Source: Chryseobacterium sp.
Lineage (GTDB): Bacteria; Bacteroidota; Bacteroidia; Flavobacteriales; Weeksellaceae
DNA length: 64,000 nt
Direction: 5' to 3'
Assembly (NCBI GenBank): GCA_031286615.1
Contig: JAITUA010000015.1
Location: forward strand, 186,001 to 250,000
Made by a program: the position numbers and the translations under genes. The notes beneath the pieces are model-generated. The model made no database searches. It worked only from the letters and a program-made list of their open reading frames with translations, and had not been told where the DNA came from. How positions within the stretch are numbered: the stretch's first letter is position 1; each line of letters starts with the position of its first letter. Below are positions 31,561 to 41,839 of this stretch, one piece after another.

Positions 31561-34095
31561 ATGATACACGACCAACGCGCAGAAAAATTCAGGCAGATTG
31601 TGGAAAATAAGTTCCAGATCTACAATTCATTATTTATGAGCCTGCCCTATGATAAAATGACGAATATCGGAATGCTGCTTCCGTTTCTTTATGAGGAAAG
31701 CAGAACCGGCTATGAAGCAGGAAAAACTCCCGAAAATATTGTCGAAGAATTTTTTAAAAACCATACCGATCTTCAGACCGAAGAGCAGAAACTCGAACTC
31801 CTTTTTAAGATCATTCAGTATATAGAAAGACAGGTAGTTTTGTTTGACAGTATTGAAGATGCTGCTTTTCCCAATCTTCACTCTGAAAGTGACAGCGGAA
31901 CCGTAACCAATCTCTTTGAACGTTCTTTTCAGGACCATAAAATTGAAAAAGTACGCGAAAAATTAAAAGATTTTAGCGTAAAAGTAGTGTTCACGGCGCA
32001 CCCTACTCAGTTTTATCCAAGTTCAGTACAAAGGATCATTCAGGACTTAAGAGGAGCTATTACCAGTGATTCCGTTACTCAGATTGACATGCTTCTGCAG
32101 CAATTGGGAAAGACACCTTTTGTCAACAAAGAAAAACCTACTCCTATAGATGAAGCTTTAAGTATCATTTCATACCTGAGATATGTGTATTACGATACCA
32201 TTGGCGAATTATTTACGAAAATCAAAAAGACTTTTGGAAACGGACATTTTCACCTGCATGAAGATATTATCCAGCTTGGATTCTGGCCTGGAGGAGACCG
32301 GGATGGAAATCCTTTTGTAACCGCAGAAGTAACGAAAAGGGTAGCAGAAGAACTTCGTTCAGCAATTCTGAAGTCCTATTACAGTCATTTGAAATTCATC
32401 AGAAGAAGATTGAGCTTCAGAGGAGTTTCTGAAATTTTAACCCAATTAAGTGAACAGTTGTACGCTGCCATTTTTGATGGAAAAACTATTACAGCTGAAG
32501 ATATTTTAAAGAAAGCAGCAGAAGCGGAAAAAATATTAGTCAATGAACACAACGCTTTGTTTTTAGACCTTCTGACTAATTTCAGGGATCGTGTGATGAT
32601 CTTCGGAACCCACTTTGCAACATTGGATATTCGCCAGGACAGCAGGATTCATCAGAAAGTGATTGATGACGTTTACGTAAAAGTATACGGAAATGAAGAT
32701 GCTGATTACGAACAAAAATTCAATAAGCTGATTCAGATTTCGGAAAGCGTAAATCCTGAAGATTTTGAAGATATTGTAAAAGATACATTGTTAACCGTTT
32801 CACAGGTTACAGCTATTCAGAATCTGAACGGGTTGAGAGGAATGAACCGTTATATCATTTCCAATTCCGATGCGGTGAAGGATGTAATGAATGTCTATGC
32901 ATTCTTTAAGATCTGCGGGTACAAAGACGAAGATATCAATATGGATATTGTCCCGCTTTTTGAAACGATGGAAGGTCTTGCCAACGCCGAAAATGTGATG
33001 AATGAACTCTATCATAATCCTGTTTACAAAAAGCATCTGGAAAAAAGAGGAAATCAGCAGACCATTATGCTTGGATTTTCTGATGGAACCAAAGATGGCG
33101 GATATTTAAAAGCCAACTGGGAAATTTATAAAGCTAAAGAAGTATTGACTAAGCTTTCCGAGCAAAAAAATATCAAAGTTGTATTCTTTGATGGCAGAGG
33201 AGGACCGCCAGCCAGAGGAGGAGGAAAAACCCACGATTTCTACGCTTCTCAGGGAAAAACTATTGCCAATAATAAGATTGAACTTACGATTCAGGGGCAG
33301 ACGATAACCAGTATTTTTGGAAATAAAGAACAGGCAAAATATAATTTTGAACAGCTTCTGACAGCTGGTGTAGAAAATGACGTATTCAAAAATGCAAAAA
33401 AAGAGCTTACGGAAAAAGAAAGAGCTCTGATCATCGAATTGGCAGATATCAGCTACGGAAAATATTCAGATTTAAAGGCTCATCCTATGTTTGTTCCTTA
33501 CCTTCAGGAGATGAGTACCCTTGAATATTACGGGAAAACAAATATCGGAAGCCGCCCTTCAAAAAGAGGAAACGGCAGCGAACTGAAATTTGAAGATCTG
33601 AGAGCTATTCCGTTTGTGGGTTCATGGTCACAGCTGAAACAGAATGTTCCCGGTTTCTTTGGTTTTGGATATGCCATGCAAAAGATGAAAGAACAGGGAA
33701 GATTTGAAGAAGTTAGAGAACTGTATAAAGGTTCGGATTTCTTTAAAACTTTAGTTTTGAACTCCATGATGAGTATGAACAAATCCTATTTCCCGCTGAC
33801 TTATTATATTAAAAGCAATCCGAAGTTTGGTGCATTCTGGAATGTTCTTTTTGACGAATATGAGCTTTCAAGAGAAATCATGCTGGAGCTGACCGGTTTC
33901 AAAATGCTTCAGGAAGAAGATCCTTTGTCAAGAAAATCCGTGAAGATCCGTGAAAAGATTGTACTTCCATTATTAAGCATCCAACAATATGCGTTGATGA
34001 AAATACAGAAAGGAGAGGGCAATAAAGAAGCTTATGAAAAGCTGGTAACACGTTCTTTATTCGGAAATATTAACGCAAGCAGAAACTCAGCGTAA
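31561..34095 (+). CDS. ppc: Phosphoenolpyruvate carboxylase
   Basis: An 844-aa enzyme that adds bicarbonate to PEP to give oxaloacetate, refilling the TCA cycle. Conserved elements: VFTAHPTQ with catalytic His147, GGDRDGNPFV, DIRQDS, GFSDGTKDGGY, the Gly-rich FDGRGGPPARGGG substrate loop, and GSRPSKRG. Somewhat shorter than the 883-aa E. coli enzyme, as usual in Bacteroidota. It is monocistronic, with a short-leader promoter upstream and a dispersed hairpin element just after the stop codon. Confidence 0.97.
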   Translation: MIHDQRAEKFRQIVENKFQIYNSLFMSLPYDKMTNIGMLLPFLYEESRTGYEAGKTPENIVEEFFKNHTDLQTEEQKLELLFKIIQYIERQVVLFDSIEDAAFPNLHSESDSGTVTNLFERSFQDHKIEKVREKLKDFSVKVVFTAHPTQFYPSSVQRIIQDLRGAITSDSVTQIDMLLQQLGKTPFVNKEKPTPIDEALSIISYLRYVYYDTIGELFTKIKKTFGNGHFHLHEDIIQLGFWPGGDRDGNPFVTAEVTKRVAEELRSAILKSYYSHLKFIRRRLSFRGVSEILTQLSEQLYAAIFDGKTITAEDILKKAAEAEKILVNEHNALFLDLLTNFRDRVMIFGTHFATLDIRQDSRIHQKVIDDVYVKVYGNEDADYEQKFNKLIQISESVNPEDFEDIVKDTLLTVSQVTAIQNLNGLRGMNRYIISNSDAVKDVMNVYAFFKICGYKDEDINMDIVPLFETMEGLANAENVMNELYHNPVYKKHLEKRGNQQTIMLGFSDGTKDGGYLKANWEIYKAKEVLTKLSEQKNIKVVFFDGRGGPPARGGGKTHDFYASQGKTIANNKIELTIQGQTITSIFGNKEQAKYNFEQLLTAGVENDVFKNAKKELTEKERALIIELADISYGKYSDLKAHPMFVPYLQEMSTLEYYGKTNIGSRPSKRGNGSELKFEDLRAIPFVGSWSQLKQNVPGFFGFGYAMQKMKEQGRFEEVRELYKGSDFFKTLVLNSMMSMNKSYFPLTYYIKSNPKFGAFWNVLFDEYELSREIMLELTGFKMLQEEDPLSRKSVKIREKIVLPLLSIQQYALMKIQKGEGNKEAYEKLVTRSLFGNINASRNSA

Positions 34096-34145
34096 GTTAT
34101 TTTAAATAAATATTTTGTACATATTGTACAGTATATCAATATAGT

Positions 34146-34213
34146 ATATCAATAGGAACGGGCTTTAGCCCGTTCTTTTTTATGAATCAATCCATCGGCT
34201 TTAGCCAAAATAG
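34146..34213 (+). repeat. GGGCTTTAGCCC dispersed element, copy 3
   Basis: ATATCAATAGGAACGGGCTT, hairpin GAACGGGCT / AGCCCGTTC, T-run, then GGCTTTAGCCAAAATAG. The leading GTATATCAAT is itself doubled (34132 and 34145). It begins 51 nt after the ppc stop codon. Confidence 0.8.
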
Positions 34214-34239
34214 AGTGTATGCGGTTTTAGAAAACTCAT

Positions 34240-34280
34240 AAAATCCCTCGCACATTCAACAAATCAAAATCTGCGAGGGA
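34240..34280 (-). terminator. Terminator of the subtilase gene
   Basis: Nine-pair stem TCCCTCGCA / TGCGAGGGA with a 19-nt AT-rich loop; on the minus strand followed by TTTTAT. Confidence 0.65.
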
Positions 34281-34289
34281 CAAAAAATT

Positions 34290-35891
34290 TTATTCCTTTA
34301 AGAATTTCTCATAGTAAACCTTATCCTTCATCTGAATTTTCAGATAATAAGTTCCTTTTGCAAAATCCTCCACTTTAATAGATTTCTGATGGCCGCTTTT
34401 TCTGATCAGCCTTCCCAGATTATCATAGATTTCCAAAGACAAAACTTCCTGCTCCGATGCTATATTCAAAATGTTTTTAGCCGGATTTGGGAATATAGAA
34501 AACTTTTCTTTTTTTACCATTTCAGAAGTATTCAAAACCAGATTATACAGACTTCCGAAGTTGAGAATACCATATCCAATCTGATCTGAATGGCCAGGAT
34601 AAAGTGAAGCCGTTTGTCTTAGCTTTGTTCTCATCTGCTCCCTGTCCATCGTTGGAAATGCCTGGATAAGGCATGCCACACCTCCTGCAGCAATAGGAGT
34701 TGCAATAGAGGTTCCGTTCACAATTGTAGTAGCATTATCATACACTGTGGTGGTAGCGGTTCCCTGAGTACTTCCGTCAGGTTTTACTACTCCAAGAGAA
34801 TTAGGTCCGAAAGAAGAAAATCCGGATGCATTTCCTGCTGAATCTACAGACCCGATGGAGAATACTTTAGCATTGTCAGCTGGTGTCATCAGATAATGCC
34901 ATGGCTGCAGCCCGGAATTTCCGGCAGCAGCAAGAACAAAAATACCTTTTTCAGCAGCAATACCTGCTCCGCGGGCAATGAAAGAAGTACTTCCGTTCAT
35001 ATTTGCATAGGTATAATTGTAACGGCTTTCATCAAAAACGTTGTATCCCAGTGATGAAGTGATGATTTCCACACCTTTTCTATCCGCTTCCTCAGCTGCT
35101 TCAATCCAATATAGCTCTTCTTCAGGAACTTCTACAGTAGCATTTTCACTTCGGTAAAGATAGAAATCAGCATCGGGAGCAGAACCAACGAATATGTTTT
35201 CCAGATATCCGCCGATAGCACCTAACACAACAGAACCATGCGGACTGAGTGTTGTATTGTAAATGTTTCCGGTTTTAGTGACAAAATCATAGGCCGCTTT
35301 TATATGATTACCATTCCATAATCTGGAAAAAGCAGTTCCCGTATTCACTGTTGGGAATCCGGCATCAATGACTGCTATAGAAACTCCTGTTCCGGTATAA
35401 CCCGCCAGATGAAGAGGGCGGATATTGACCTGGTCTATTTGGCCGGCACCGGAACCATAATTAAAGGTGGTGAGTATTTTATCAAGACTTGCATCATCCT
35501 TCCATTTTGTGGGTGCAGTTTTTACCGTAGTTGAACTGTTTCTGGCAAAGCTTTCAACAGATAAAACAAAAGACTGAGCCTGTAGCAACGTTTTTTGGGC
35601 AGGAGTAGCATTCACTGCCGCTCCGTTGAGCCATTTTGAATAATCGGTAACAGTAAATCCTAAATTTTGAAGATTCTGAAGGTAAGACTGTTCAATAGGA
35701 GCATCCTGATCGTTGAGAGGAATTCCCAGCGTTGTACGTCTGTTGAGCGATTTCTGGCTGAGTTCAGAAAGCGGATTTGCATAAAATGCAGCTTTGTTGG
35801 GCTTATCAGTAAAGAAAACAAAAACAAGTTCTGTTTGGGCAGATACATTAAGATAACCCGTTAGGAAACAAAAGAGTAAAAATTTTTTCAT
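34290..35891 (-). CDS. S8 family serine peptidase with T9SS sorting domain
   Basis: A 533-aa exported subtilase. The signal peptide ends near LNVSAQ, a propeptide-like region runs to about 160, and the catalytic domain (about 165-450) has the triad Asp176 (VIDAG), His218 (SPHGS) and Ser395 (NGTSIATP), with Asn325 (AAAGNSG) for the oxyanion hole. A C-terminal type A sorting domain starts at FSIFPNPAKN near 463 and ends YYEKFLKE, so the enzyme should cross the outer membrane by the type IX system. Likely extracellular protein degradation. Single gene with its own terminator. Confidence 0.93.
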   Translation of the reverse strand: MKKFLLFCFLTGYLNVSAQTELVFVFFTDKPNKAAFYANPLSELSQKSLNRRTTLGIPLNDQDAPIEQSYLQNLQNLGFTVTDYSKWLNGAAVNATPAQKTLLQAQSFVLSVESFARNSSTTVKTAPTKWKDDASLDKILTTFNYGSGAGQIDQVNIRPLHLAGYTGTGVSIAVIDAGFPTVNTGTAFSRLWNGNHIKAAYDFVTKTGNIYNTTLSPHGSVVLGAIGGYLENIFVGSAPDADFYLYRSENATVEVPEEELYWIEAAEEADRKGVEIITSSLGYNVFDESRYNYTYANMNGSTSFIARGAGIAAEKGIFVLAAAGNSGLQPWHYLMTPADNAKVFSIGSVDSAGNASGFSSFGPNSLGVVKPDGSTQGTATTTVYDNATTIVNGTSIATPIAAGGVACLIQAFPTMDREQMRTKLRQTASLYPGHSDQIGYGILNFGSLYNLVLNTSEMVKKEKFSIFPNPAKNILNIASEQEVLSLEIYDNLGRLIRKSGHQKSIKVEDFAKGTYYLKIQMKDKVYYEKFLKE

Positions 35892-35979
35892 AACATTATT
35901 TTGTATAAAGATAAAAACAAAATCAATAAAATTTTTGATAGGATATTAAATTCCTTATTTTTACAGAAATATTTATTAT

Positions 35980-37104
35980 ATGAAAAAAATTCAGATGGTT
36001 GACTTGCAAAGTCAGTATTACAAAATAAAGAATGATGTAGACAATGCAGTTTTGAATGTAATGGACTCTGCAGCGTTTATTAACGGACCTGAAGTAAAGT
36101 CTTTCCAGAATGAATTGGAGTCTTATTTAGAAGTAAAGCATGTCATTCCATGTGCCAATGGTACAGATGCATTACAGATTGCCCTAATGGCCTTGGATCT
36201 GAAAGAAGGAGATGAGATCATCACGGCAGATTTTACTTTTGCTGCAACGGTAGAAGTAATTCACCTGCTTAAGCTAAAATCTGTATTGGTAGATGTAGAT
36301 TATGATACATTCACCATTTCTACGGAACAGATTAAAAAAGCCATTACGCCAAGAACAAAAGCGATTATTCCGGTACACATTTTCGGACAGTGTGCCAATA
36401 TGGAAGAAATTTTGAAAATTGCTGAAGAGCACAATTTATATGTTATTGAAGATAACGCGCAGGCAATTGGTTCAGAATATACATTCTCTGACGGAACTGT
36501 AAAACAGGCAGGAACAATGTCTACAGTAGGTACCACCTCTTTCTTCCCTTCAAAAAACCTTGGATGCTACGGAGATGGAGGAGCTATTTTTACCAATAAC
36601 GATGAATTAGCTCACCGTTTAAGAGGAATTGTAAACCACGGAATGTACGAAAGATACTATCATGATGAGGTAGGAGTAAACTCCCGTCTGGACAGTATTC
36701 AGGCTGCTGTTTTAAGAAAAAAGCTTCCTCACCTTGACTCTTACAACGAAGCAAGAAAAAGAGCAGCAGATTTTTATGATGAAGCATTTGAAGGAAACCC
36801 GAATATTCTGACTCCAAAAAGAGCTGAAAATTCTACTCACGTATTCCACCAGTATACTTTAAGAATTCTGAACGGACAACGTAATGAACTTCAGAAGTTT
36901 TTAACGGAAAAAGAAATCCCTGCAATGATCTATTATCCGGTAGCATTAAGAAAGCAGAAAGCGTACTTCCAGGAAAGTAATGACGCAGACTTTGTGAATA
37001 CAGACAAGCTTTTGGATCAGGTAATTTCTTTACCAATGCATACAGAATTAGACGAAGAGCAACTGAAGTATATTACGGATGCTGTTCTTGAGTTTATGAA
37101 ATAG
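35980..37104 (+). CDS. DegT/DnrJ/EryC1/StrS-family sugar aminotransferase
   Basis: A 374-aa PLP enzyme. The cofactor lysine is Lys192 in SFFPSKNLGCYGDGG; other family motifs are CANGTDALQ, EDNAQAIGSEY and NSRLDSIQAAVLR. Members aminate keto-sugar nucleotides for LPS, capsule or glycan synthesis. Preceded by a TTTTTG, 18 nt, TATTTTTA promoter pair (35933-35963). It is followed within 2 nt by a membrane protein, then 8 nt by galE, so the three form a sugar-nucleotide operon. Exact sugar unknown. Confidence 0.93.
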   Translation: MKKIQMVDLQSQYYKIKNDVDNAVLNVMDSAAFINGPEVKSFQNELESYLEVKHVIPCANGTDALQIALMALDLKEGDEIITADFTFAATVEVIHLLKLKSVLVDVDYDTFTISTEQIKKAITPRTKAIIPVHIFGQCANMEEILKIAEEHNLYVIEDNAQAIGSEYTFSDGTVKQAGTMSTVGTTSFFPSKNLGCYGDGGAIFTNNDELAHRLRGIVNHGMYERYYHDEVGVNSRLDSIQAAVLRKKLPHLDSYNEARKRAADFYDEAFEGNPNILTPKRAENSTHVFHQYTLRILNGQRNELQKFLTEKEIPAMIYYPVALRKQKAYFQESNDADFVNTDKLLDQVISLPMHTELDEEQLKYITDAVLEFMK

Positions 37105-37106
37105 AT

Positions 37107-37550
37107 ATGCTTCACGAAGAAAGAATATTGAAGCATAAGTTCGCTTATTTTTTTACAATTATTTTCGTTCTTGCTTGGATTATTTATTATGGAGCAGTAG
37201 TTATTAATATTCTGCTTAAAGGATATAGAGTAAAAGATGAATATACTGGATTTGAAATACCCTATTATTCATTAACATTTATGATATTTACATTACTAAT
37301 TATGACCTTTATAAGTATTTTTAAAGAATCAAAAAGAATGTTCTTGTATCTTAATATCTCTATGTTTTTAATAATGATTGCAGGGTTGGTTACTTTTTAT
37401 GCTAAGTTGGGAGAGACTTCAGCAAAGTCTATTTATTCACTTTTAGTAACAATAGCAGTATTGGTTATCGGACCCGCAATTTTAATTAATTATTTAAAAC
37501 ATAATCCGGCAAAAAGCGAAATAGAAAATATAGGAAAACACAAAGATTAA
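37107..37550 (+). CDS. Hypothetical membrane protein, 147 aa
   Basis: Not recognised. Four transmembrane helices: FAYFFTIIFVLAWIIYYGA, LTFMIFTLLIMTFISIF, FLYLNISMFLIMIAGLVTFY and IYSLLVTIAVLVIGPAILI. The N-terminus (MLHEERILKHK) and C-terminal tail (EIENIGKHKD) are charged and probably cytoplasmic. Tightly packed between the DegT aminotransferase and galE genes (2 and 8 nt), so expression is shared, but its AT-rich codon use differs from both, which may mark an inserted gene. Confidence 0.7.
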   Translation: MLHEERILKHKFAYFFTIIFVLAWIIYYGAVVINILLKGYRVKDEYTGFEIPYYSLTFMIFTLLIMTFISIFKESKRMFLYLNISMFLIMIAGLVTFYAKLGETSAKSIYSLLVTIAVLVIGPAILINYLKHNPAKSEIENIGKHKD

Positions 37551-37558
37551 AAATAAAA

Positions 37559-38581
37559 ATGGCAATACTTGTTACAGGAGGACTTGGATATATCGGTTCT
37601 CATACGGTGGTAGAACTTATCAATAGCGGCTTTGAAGTAGTTATTGTAGATGATTTATCCAATACGGAAAGGTTTATTTTAAAGAATATAGAAGAAATTA
37701 CGGGTAAAAAACCTGCTTTTTATCCTTTTGATCTAAGAAGGAAAGAACTTCTTACTCAGGTTTTTGATGCTCATCAGATAGATGGCTGTATCAATTTTGC
37801 AGCTTCTAAAGCAGTAGGAGAGAGCCAGATAAAACCAGTAGATTATTATGAGAATAATTTATTCTCACTGATTAATATTCTTAAGGAATTTAAAGAAAGA
37901 GAGATCTCCAACTTTATTTTCAGTTCATCCTGTACAGTATATGGGCAGGCAGATGTAATGCCGATTGATGAAAATACACCTTTGAAAGTACCTGAAAGTG
38001 TGTATGGGAAGACAAAACAAATGGGAGAACAGATCCTGATTGATTTTGCAAATGCCCATCAACGTAAACTTTCATTATTAAGATATTTTAACCCAATCGG
38101 AGCCCATCCTTCTGGAAAGCTTGGAGAACTGCCGATAGGAATTCCTAATAATCTGGTACCTTATGTAATGCAGACGGCGTCAGGAGTTCGTGAAAAGCTG
38201 AGTGTTTGGGGAAATGATTATGCTACAGAGGACGGAACAGCAGTTCGGGATTATATTTATGTTGTTGACCTGGCGAAAGCACATGTTGCCGCATTAAAAA
38301 AATTGATGGAAGACTCTTCTTCTGAAGCTGTGATTGATATCTACAATCTGGGAACAGGAAAAGGTTCATCCGTGTTGGAAGTGGTGAAAACATTTGAAAA
38401 GGCTAATAATGTAGAAGTTCCCTATCAGATTTGTGCCAGAAGAGAAGGAGATATCACTATTGCGTATGCCAATCCTGAAAAGGCCGAAAAAGAACTCAAC
38501 TGGAAGTCTGAAACGTCTCTGGAAGAATCTTTAAGAACGGTTTGGGAATGGCAGAAATATTTAAATACAAGGAATATATAG
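37559..38581 (+). CDS. galE: UDP-glucose 4-epimerase
   Basis: A 340-aa short-chain dehydrogenase-type epimerase. NAD-binding TGGLGYIGSH (6-15) and the catalytic set Ser124 (SSSCTVYG), Tyr149 and Lys153 (YGKTK), at the same numbers as the E. coli enzyme. Further signatures: FNPIGAHPSG and RDYIYVVDLAKAH. It interconverts UDP-glucose and UDP-galactose, feeding surface glycan synthesis, and closes the operon with the DegT aminotransferase and the small membrane protein. Confidence 0.94.
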   Translation: MAILVTGGLGYIGSHTVVELINSGFEVVIVDDLSNTERFILKNIEEITGKKPAFYPFDLRRKELLTQVFDAHQIDGCINFAASKAVGESQIKPVDYYENNLFSLINILKEFKEREISNFIFSSSCTVYGQADVMPIDENTPLKVPESVYGKTKQMGEQILIDFANAHQRKLSLLRYFNPIGAHPSGKLGELPIGIPNNLVPYVMQTASGVREKLSVWGNDYATEDGTAVRDYIYVVDLAKAHVAALKKLMEDSSSEAVIDIYNLGTGKGSSVLEVVKTFEKANNVEVPYQICARREGDITIAYANPEKAEKELNWKSETSLEESLRTVWEWQKYLNTRNI

Positions 38582-38730
38582 TTTCAATGGTTCTGAAATT
38601 TTTCTAACCATATGAAAAAATAATTAAAGAGCGAATTATATAAACAAATTACAAAACGTCTTCCTGAATCTTTTGTTTTTATCTTTTTAAAGAACATTTA
38701 TTTCAGTGAAGTTTTTAATTCAAAATTAAT

Positions 38731-39183
38731 ATGAAGACACAGAGAATAGGGATTACATTTTCCTCATTTGACTTATTACATGCTGGACACATCAAAATGC
38801 TTGAAGAAGCTAAAACCGTATGTGACTATTTAATTGTTGGACTTCAGATCGATCCTTCCCACGATCGTCCCAACAAAAATAAGCCAAGCCAGACTATCGT
38901 TGAAAGGTATATTCAACTGAAAGCAGTAAATGCCGTGGATGAGATCATTCCTTATTATACAGAAGAAGATCTGCTGGATATTTTAAAATCATTTGTGATT
39001 GATGTAAGAATCATTGGAGATGACTATATGGACAGAGATTTTACAGGCAAACAATATTGTGAAGAAAAAGGAATTGAGATCTTTTACAACAAAAGAGACC
39101 ATAGGTTTTCTACCAGTGATCTGAGAAGAAGAATCTATGAAGCTGAAAAAGAAAAAGATTCAAAAGCTGAAACTGTAAAATAA
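38731..39183 (+). CDS. Cytidylyltransferase-family protein (TagD/RfaE2-like)
   Basis: A 150-aa nucleotidyltransferase fold enzyme. The HxGH motif is HAGH (18-21), with FSSFDLLHAGHIKML around it; DRPNKNKPSQTIVERY and the C-terminal STSDLRRRI correspond to the nucleotide-binding segments of glycerol-3-phosphate or ethanolamine-phosphate cytidylyltransferases. It activates a phosphorylated small molecule with CTP (or ATP) for surface polymers or lipids; substrate unresolved. Close to galE (149 nt) and likely in the same functional neighbourhood. Confidence 0.87.
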   Translation: MKTQRIGITFSSFDLLHAGHIKMLEEAKTVCDYLIVGLQIDPSHDRPNKNKPSQTIVERYIQLKAVNAVDEIIPYYTEEDLLDILKSFVIDVRIIGDDYMDRDFTGKQYCEEKGIEIFYNKRDHRFSTSDLRRRIYEAEKEKDSKAETVK

Positions 39184-39191
39184 CAATAATA

Positions 39192-39225
39192 AAAAATCCC
39201 GAAAAGTAATTTTCGGGATTTTTGT
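39192..39225 (+). terminator. Bidirectional terminator between the cytidylyltransferase and barrel receptor genes
   Basis: A 14-bp perfect stem AAAAATCCCGAAAA / TTTTCGGGATTTTT with loop GTAA. Confidence 0.92.
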
Positions 39226-39229
39226 TGTA

Positions 39230-41839
39230 TTACATCGGGCCGCCTTGTTGGTCGTCTCCGGCTGCATTGGAATTGATATCCTTTTTCTTTTTAGGCTGAT
39301 CTACTTTTTCACCCTGTTTAAATCTATAGGTTAAAGAAATAGAAAACTGTCTTGGCTGCCACTGCATATAGTTTCTTCGGGTATAATCCTCATTGAAACT
39401 AAGTACTTCTCTGCTTCTTGTATTGAAGATATCCTGAATGTTGAAGGAAATTGTTCCGTCTCCTTTCCAGATCGTTTTAGAAGCACCAAGGTTCAGTGCA
39501 TACATATCCTCTGTATTTTGGTTGGCAGATTTCTGAGCTCCTCTATAGAATCCCTGTAGCTGTACACTTAATGTTTTATCAAGTTTAAATGTTGTATTAA
39601 GACGTGCTCTGGTAGAGAAACCATCTCCGGTAAAGTCCATATTACGGGTTTGCTGCTGCTTATTCTTATCAAGAGCATCATAATAGGCAATTCCGGTTGT
39701 TTTATATCCGAACATGTCTAAGCTACCCATTATTTTTAACCATGCAAAAGGATCGTAGGTAAAGTTCAGATCCAAACCATAACGGTCATCACTTCCCAGG
39801 TTGATAGGTTTTGTATAGAATACTCCCAGATTTTCATCAGGTCTGTAAACTAGCATTTTAGTATCATCAGTGGCATGTCTGTAATATAAGGTAGGATTAA
39901 TAGTAAACTTTTTTCTTGTAATATTATATCCTACTTCAAATGAGTCTACATAAGACGGGTTAAGATCTATATTTCCTTCAAAGATATTCTGACTGTTGCT
40001 GTAATTCGGGAAAGGAACCATGAAGAAAGATCGTGGTCTGTCTATTCTACGGGAATAATTAACCAAAATCTGATTGTTCTTAGAAACATCATAGCTTAAG
40101 AATACACTTGGAAATAAATTGTTGTAATTTTTTGTTTTATTTAATTGCGGATCATTAGGATTTTGATTGATGTAATTGATCTTTACATTGGAAAGCTCAT
40201 CTCTTAAACCAAGCTGATAAGCAAATTTTTCTCCGATTTTACTCTTAAACTGTAAATAGAAAGCATTGAAGATCTCCCTGTAATCCGTATCGTTATTATA
40301 GTTAGGGATATAAGGATTATTGGAAGTACTGCTTACAAAATTATTATAAGTATTGTCATTCACATCCAATCTGTATCCTGCTTCAAGTTTAGATTTTTCT
40401 CCTATTGGTAATTCATAATCAGCTTTACCAATAATTGTTTTGCTTACTGAATGTCTTCGGGTAATATCCTGCACATCAGGACGAAGGTCATTGGTTTCAA
40501 GAATGTCTGCATTATTATTGCTTCTGTTTCTTTGCAAACTTAATGATACCGATAAATTCTGACCATTATCATCAAATTTGTGGTCTAAACCTACATCTCC
40601 CTGAAAAGCAAGGTTATTGAATACACTTTTAGAATCTCTTCTTCCAAAAGGATTTAATAAATTCCATTTTCCTGCTGTAGTGGTTGGATCCGGGGAATCT
40701 CTGAAAAATCTGTAAAAACTGTCATAAGTATCCAGAAGCTCATTTCCATCTCCTTCAAATGTTCTTACTAATCCTGTAAGATTGATCGATGTTTTGTCAG
40801 ATAAATCATACACAAAACCTGCACTTACATTATAATTTTTATTATACGTTTTATTGGCAGAGTTTTGCAATTGATGTACAAGAACATCATTAGGCTGCTG
40901 ATTAGGAATTATGTTTGGAAAGGTAAGATTGTGATAAGTGGTTTCCGAATTATTTTTCGTTTTGTTTTCCGTGTAACCGCCGCCACCGTTTACAAACCAT
41001 GTCCAGTTATTTTTTCTCCAGCTCAGATTGGTGTTAAGTGATGTTCTCGGGAAATATCCTAAAGACCCTACAACGCTACCATTAAATCCGATTTTCTTGT
41101 TCTTTTTAAGGATGATATTCAGAATACCGGAAGTTCCGCTTGCTTCAAATTTAGAAGAAGGGTTGGTGATAACTTCAATTCTTTCAATCTGATCAGCCGG
41201 AATACTTTGTAAGGCATTCGCTCCATCATCTATTCCCAGAAGGGCAGAGGGCTTTCCGTTAATCAGAAATTTTACATTGGTACTTCCTCTCATAGAAACC
41301 GTTCCGTCCGTATCTACAGAAACTGAAGGAACATTGGTCAAAACATCCTGAAGATTTCCTCCTTTACTCACAATATCCTGTGAAGGATCATATGTTTTCT
41401 TATCAAGCTCTACTTTATAAGGTTTCGCTGCCGAAGCGGTAATCACAACACCCTGGATTTCTTTTGTTTTTCCATCAATGGTTGTAGCTGCCTCAGGCTC
41501 TAAAGATAATGCTCCGATATTACCTGCTGCTGCGATATTTTTACTGACTACATTTTTTTTATAATCAATAGCCTCTACCGTGATATCATAATCTCCAGGT
41601 ATAAGCTCAAGTTTATACTGTCCCTTTTCATCTGTCAGTACAGCATCACTTAAAGTTTTGTTGGTCTTGTTGCTGAAAGTTACAGAAGCGTAAGGAACCG
41701 GCTGGTTTTTTTTGTTGACAATGATTCCTGAAACTCCAGCCTTCTCCTGTGCAAAAGCCATCGCCGCTGCTGAAAGTACTAACGTAAGTCCTAAAGTTTT
41801 TCTGGTGAAAATATTGACAATTTCTGTCTTATTCTTCAT
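39230..41839 (-). CDS. Outer membrane beta-barrel protein with CarboxypepD_reg and TonB-type plug
   Basis: An 869-aa outer-membrane protein. After a signal peptide ending AMAFAQ comes a carboxypeptidase regulatory-like domain (about 33-120, VSGIIVNKKNQPVPYASVTF), a plug domain with EIQGVVIT, GNLQDVLTNVPSVSVD and IERIEVITNPSSKFEASG, and an aromatic-rich 22-strand-type barrel. The C-terminus beyond the barrel is hydrophilic (KKKKDINSNAAGDDQQGG) and lacks the usual terminal Phe. This is the outer-membrane-protein beta-barrel family common in flavobacteria, probably TonB dependent; ligand unknown and no SusD partner follows. Confidence 0.9.
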   Translation of the reverse strand: MKNKTEIVNIFTRKTLGLTLVLSAAAMAFAQEKAGVSGIIVNKKNQPVPYASVTFSNKTNKTLSDAVLTDEKGQYKLELIPGDYDITVEAIDYKKNVVSKNIAAAGNIGALSLEPEAATTIDGKTKEIQGVVITASAAKPYKVELDKKTYDPSQDIVSKGGNLQDVLTNVPSVSVDTDGTVSMRGSTNVKFLINGKPSALLGIDDGANALQSIPADQIERIEVITNPSSKFEASGTSGILNIILKKNKKIGFNGSVVGSLGYFPRTSLNTNLSWRKNNWTWFVNGGGGYTENKTKNNSETTYHNLTFPNIIPNQQPNDVLVHQLQNSANKTYNKNYNVSAGFVYDLSDKTSINLTGLVRTFEGDGNELLDTYDSFYRFFRDSPDPTTTAGKWNLLNPFGRRDSKSVFNNLAFQGDVGLDHKFDDNGQNLSVSLSLQRNRSNNNADILETNDLRPDVQDITRRHSVSKTIIGKADYELPIGEKSKLEAGYRLDVNDNTYNNFVSSTSNNPYIPNYNNDTDYREIFNAFYLQFKSKIGEKFAYQLGLRDELSNVKINYINQNPNDPQLNKTKNYNNLFPSVFLSYDVSKNNQILVNYSRRIDRPRSFFMVPFPNYSNSQNIFEGNIDLNPSYVDSFEVGYNITRKKFTINPTLYYRHATDDTKMLVYRPDENLGVFYTKPINLGSDDRYGLDLNFTYDPFAWLKIMGSLDMFGYKTTGIAYYDALDKNKQQQTRNMDFTGDGFSTRARLNTTFKLDKTLSVQLQGFYRGAQKSANQNTEDMYALNLGASKTIWKGDGTISFNIQDIFNTRSREVLSFNEDYTRRNYMQWQPRQFSISLTYRFKQGEKVDQPKKKKDINSNAAGDDQQGGPM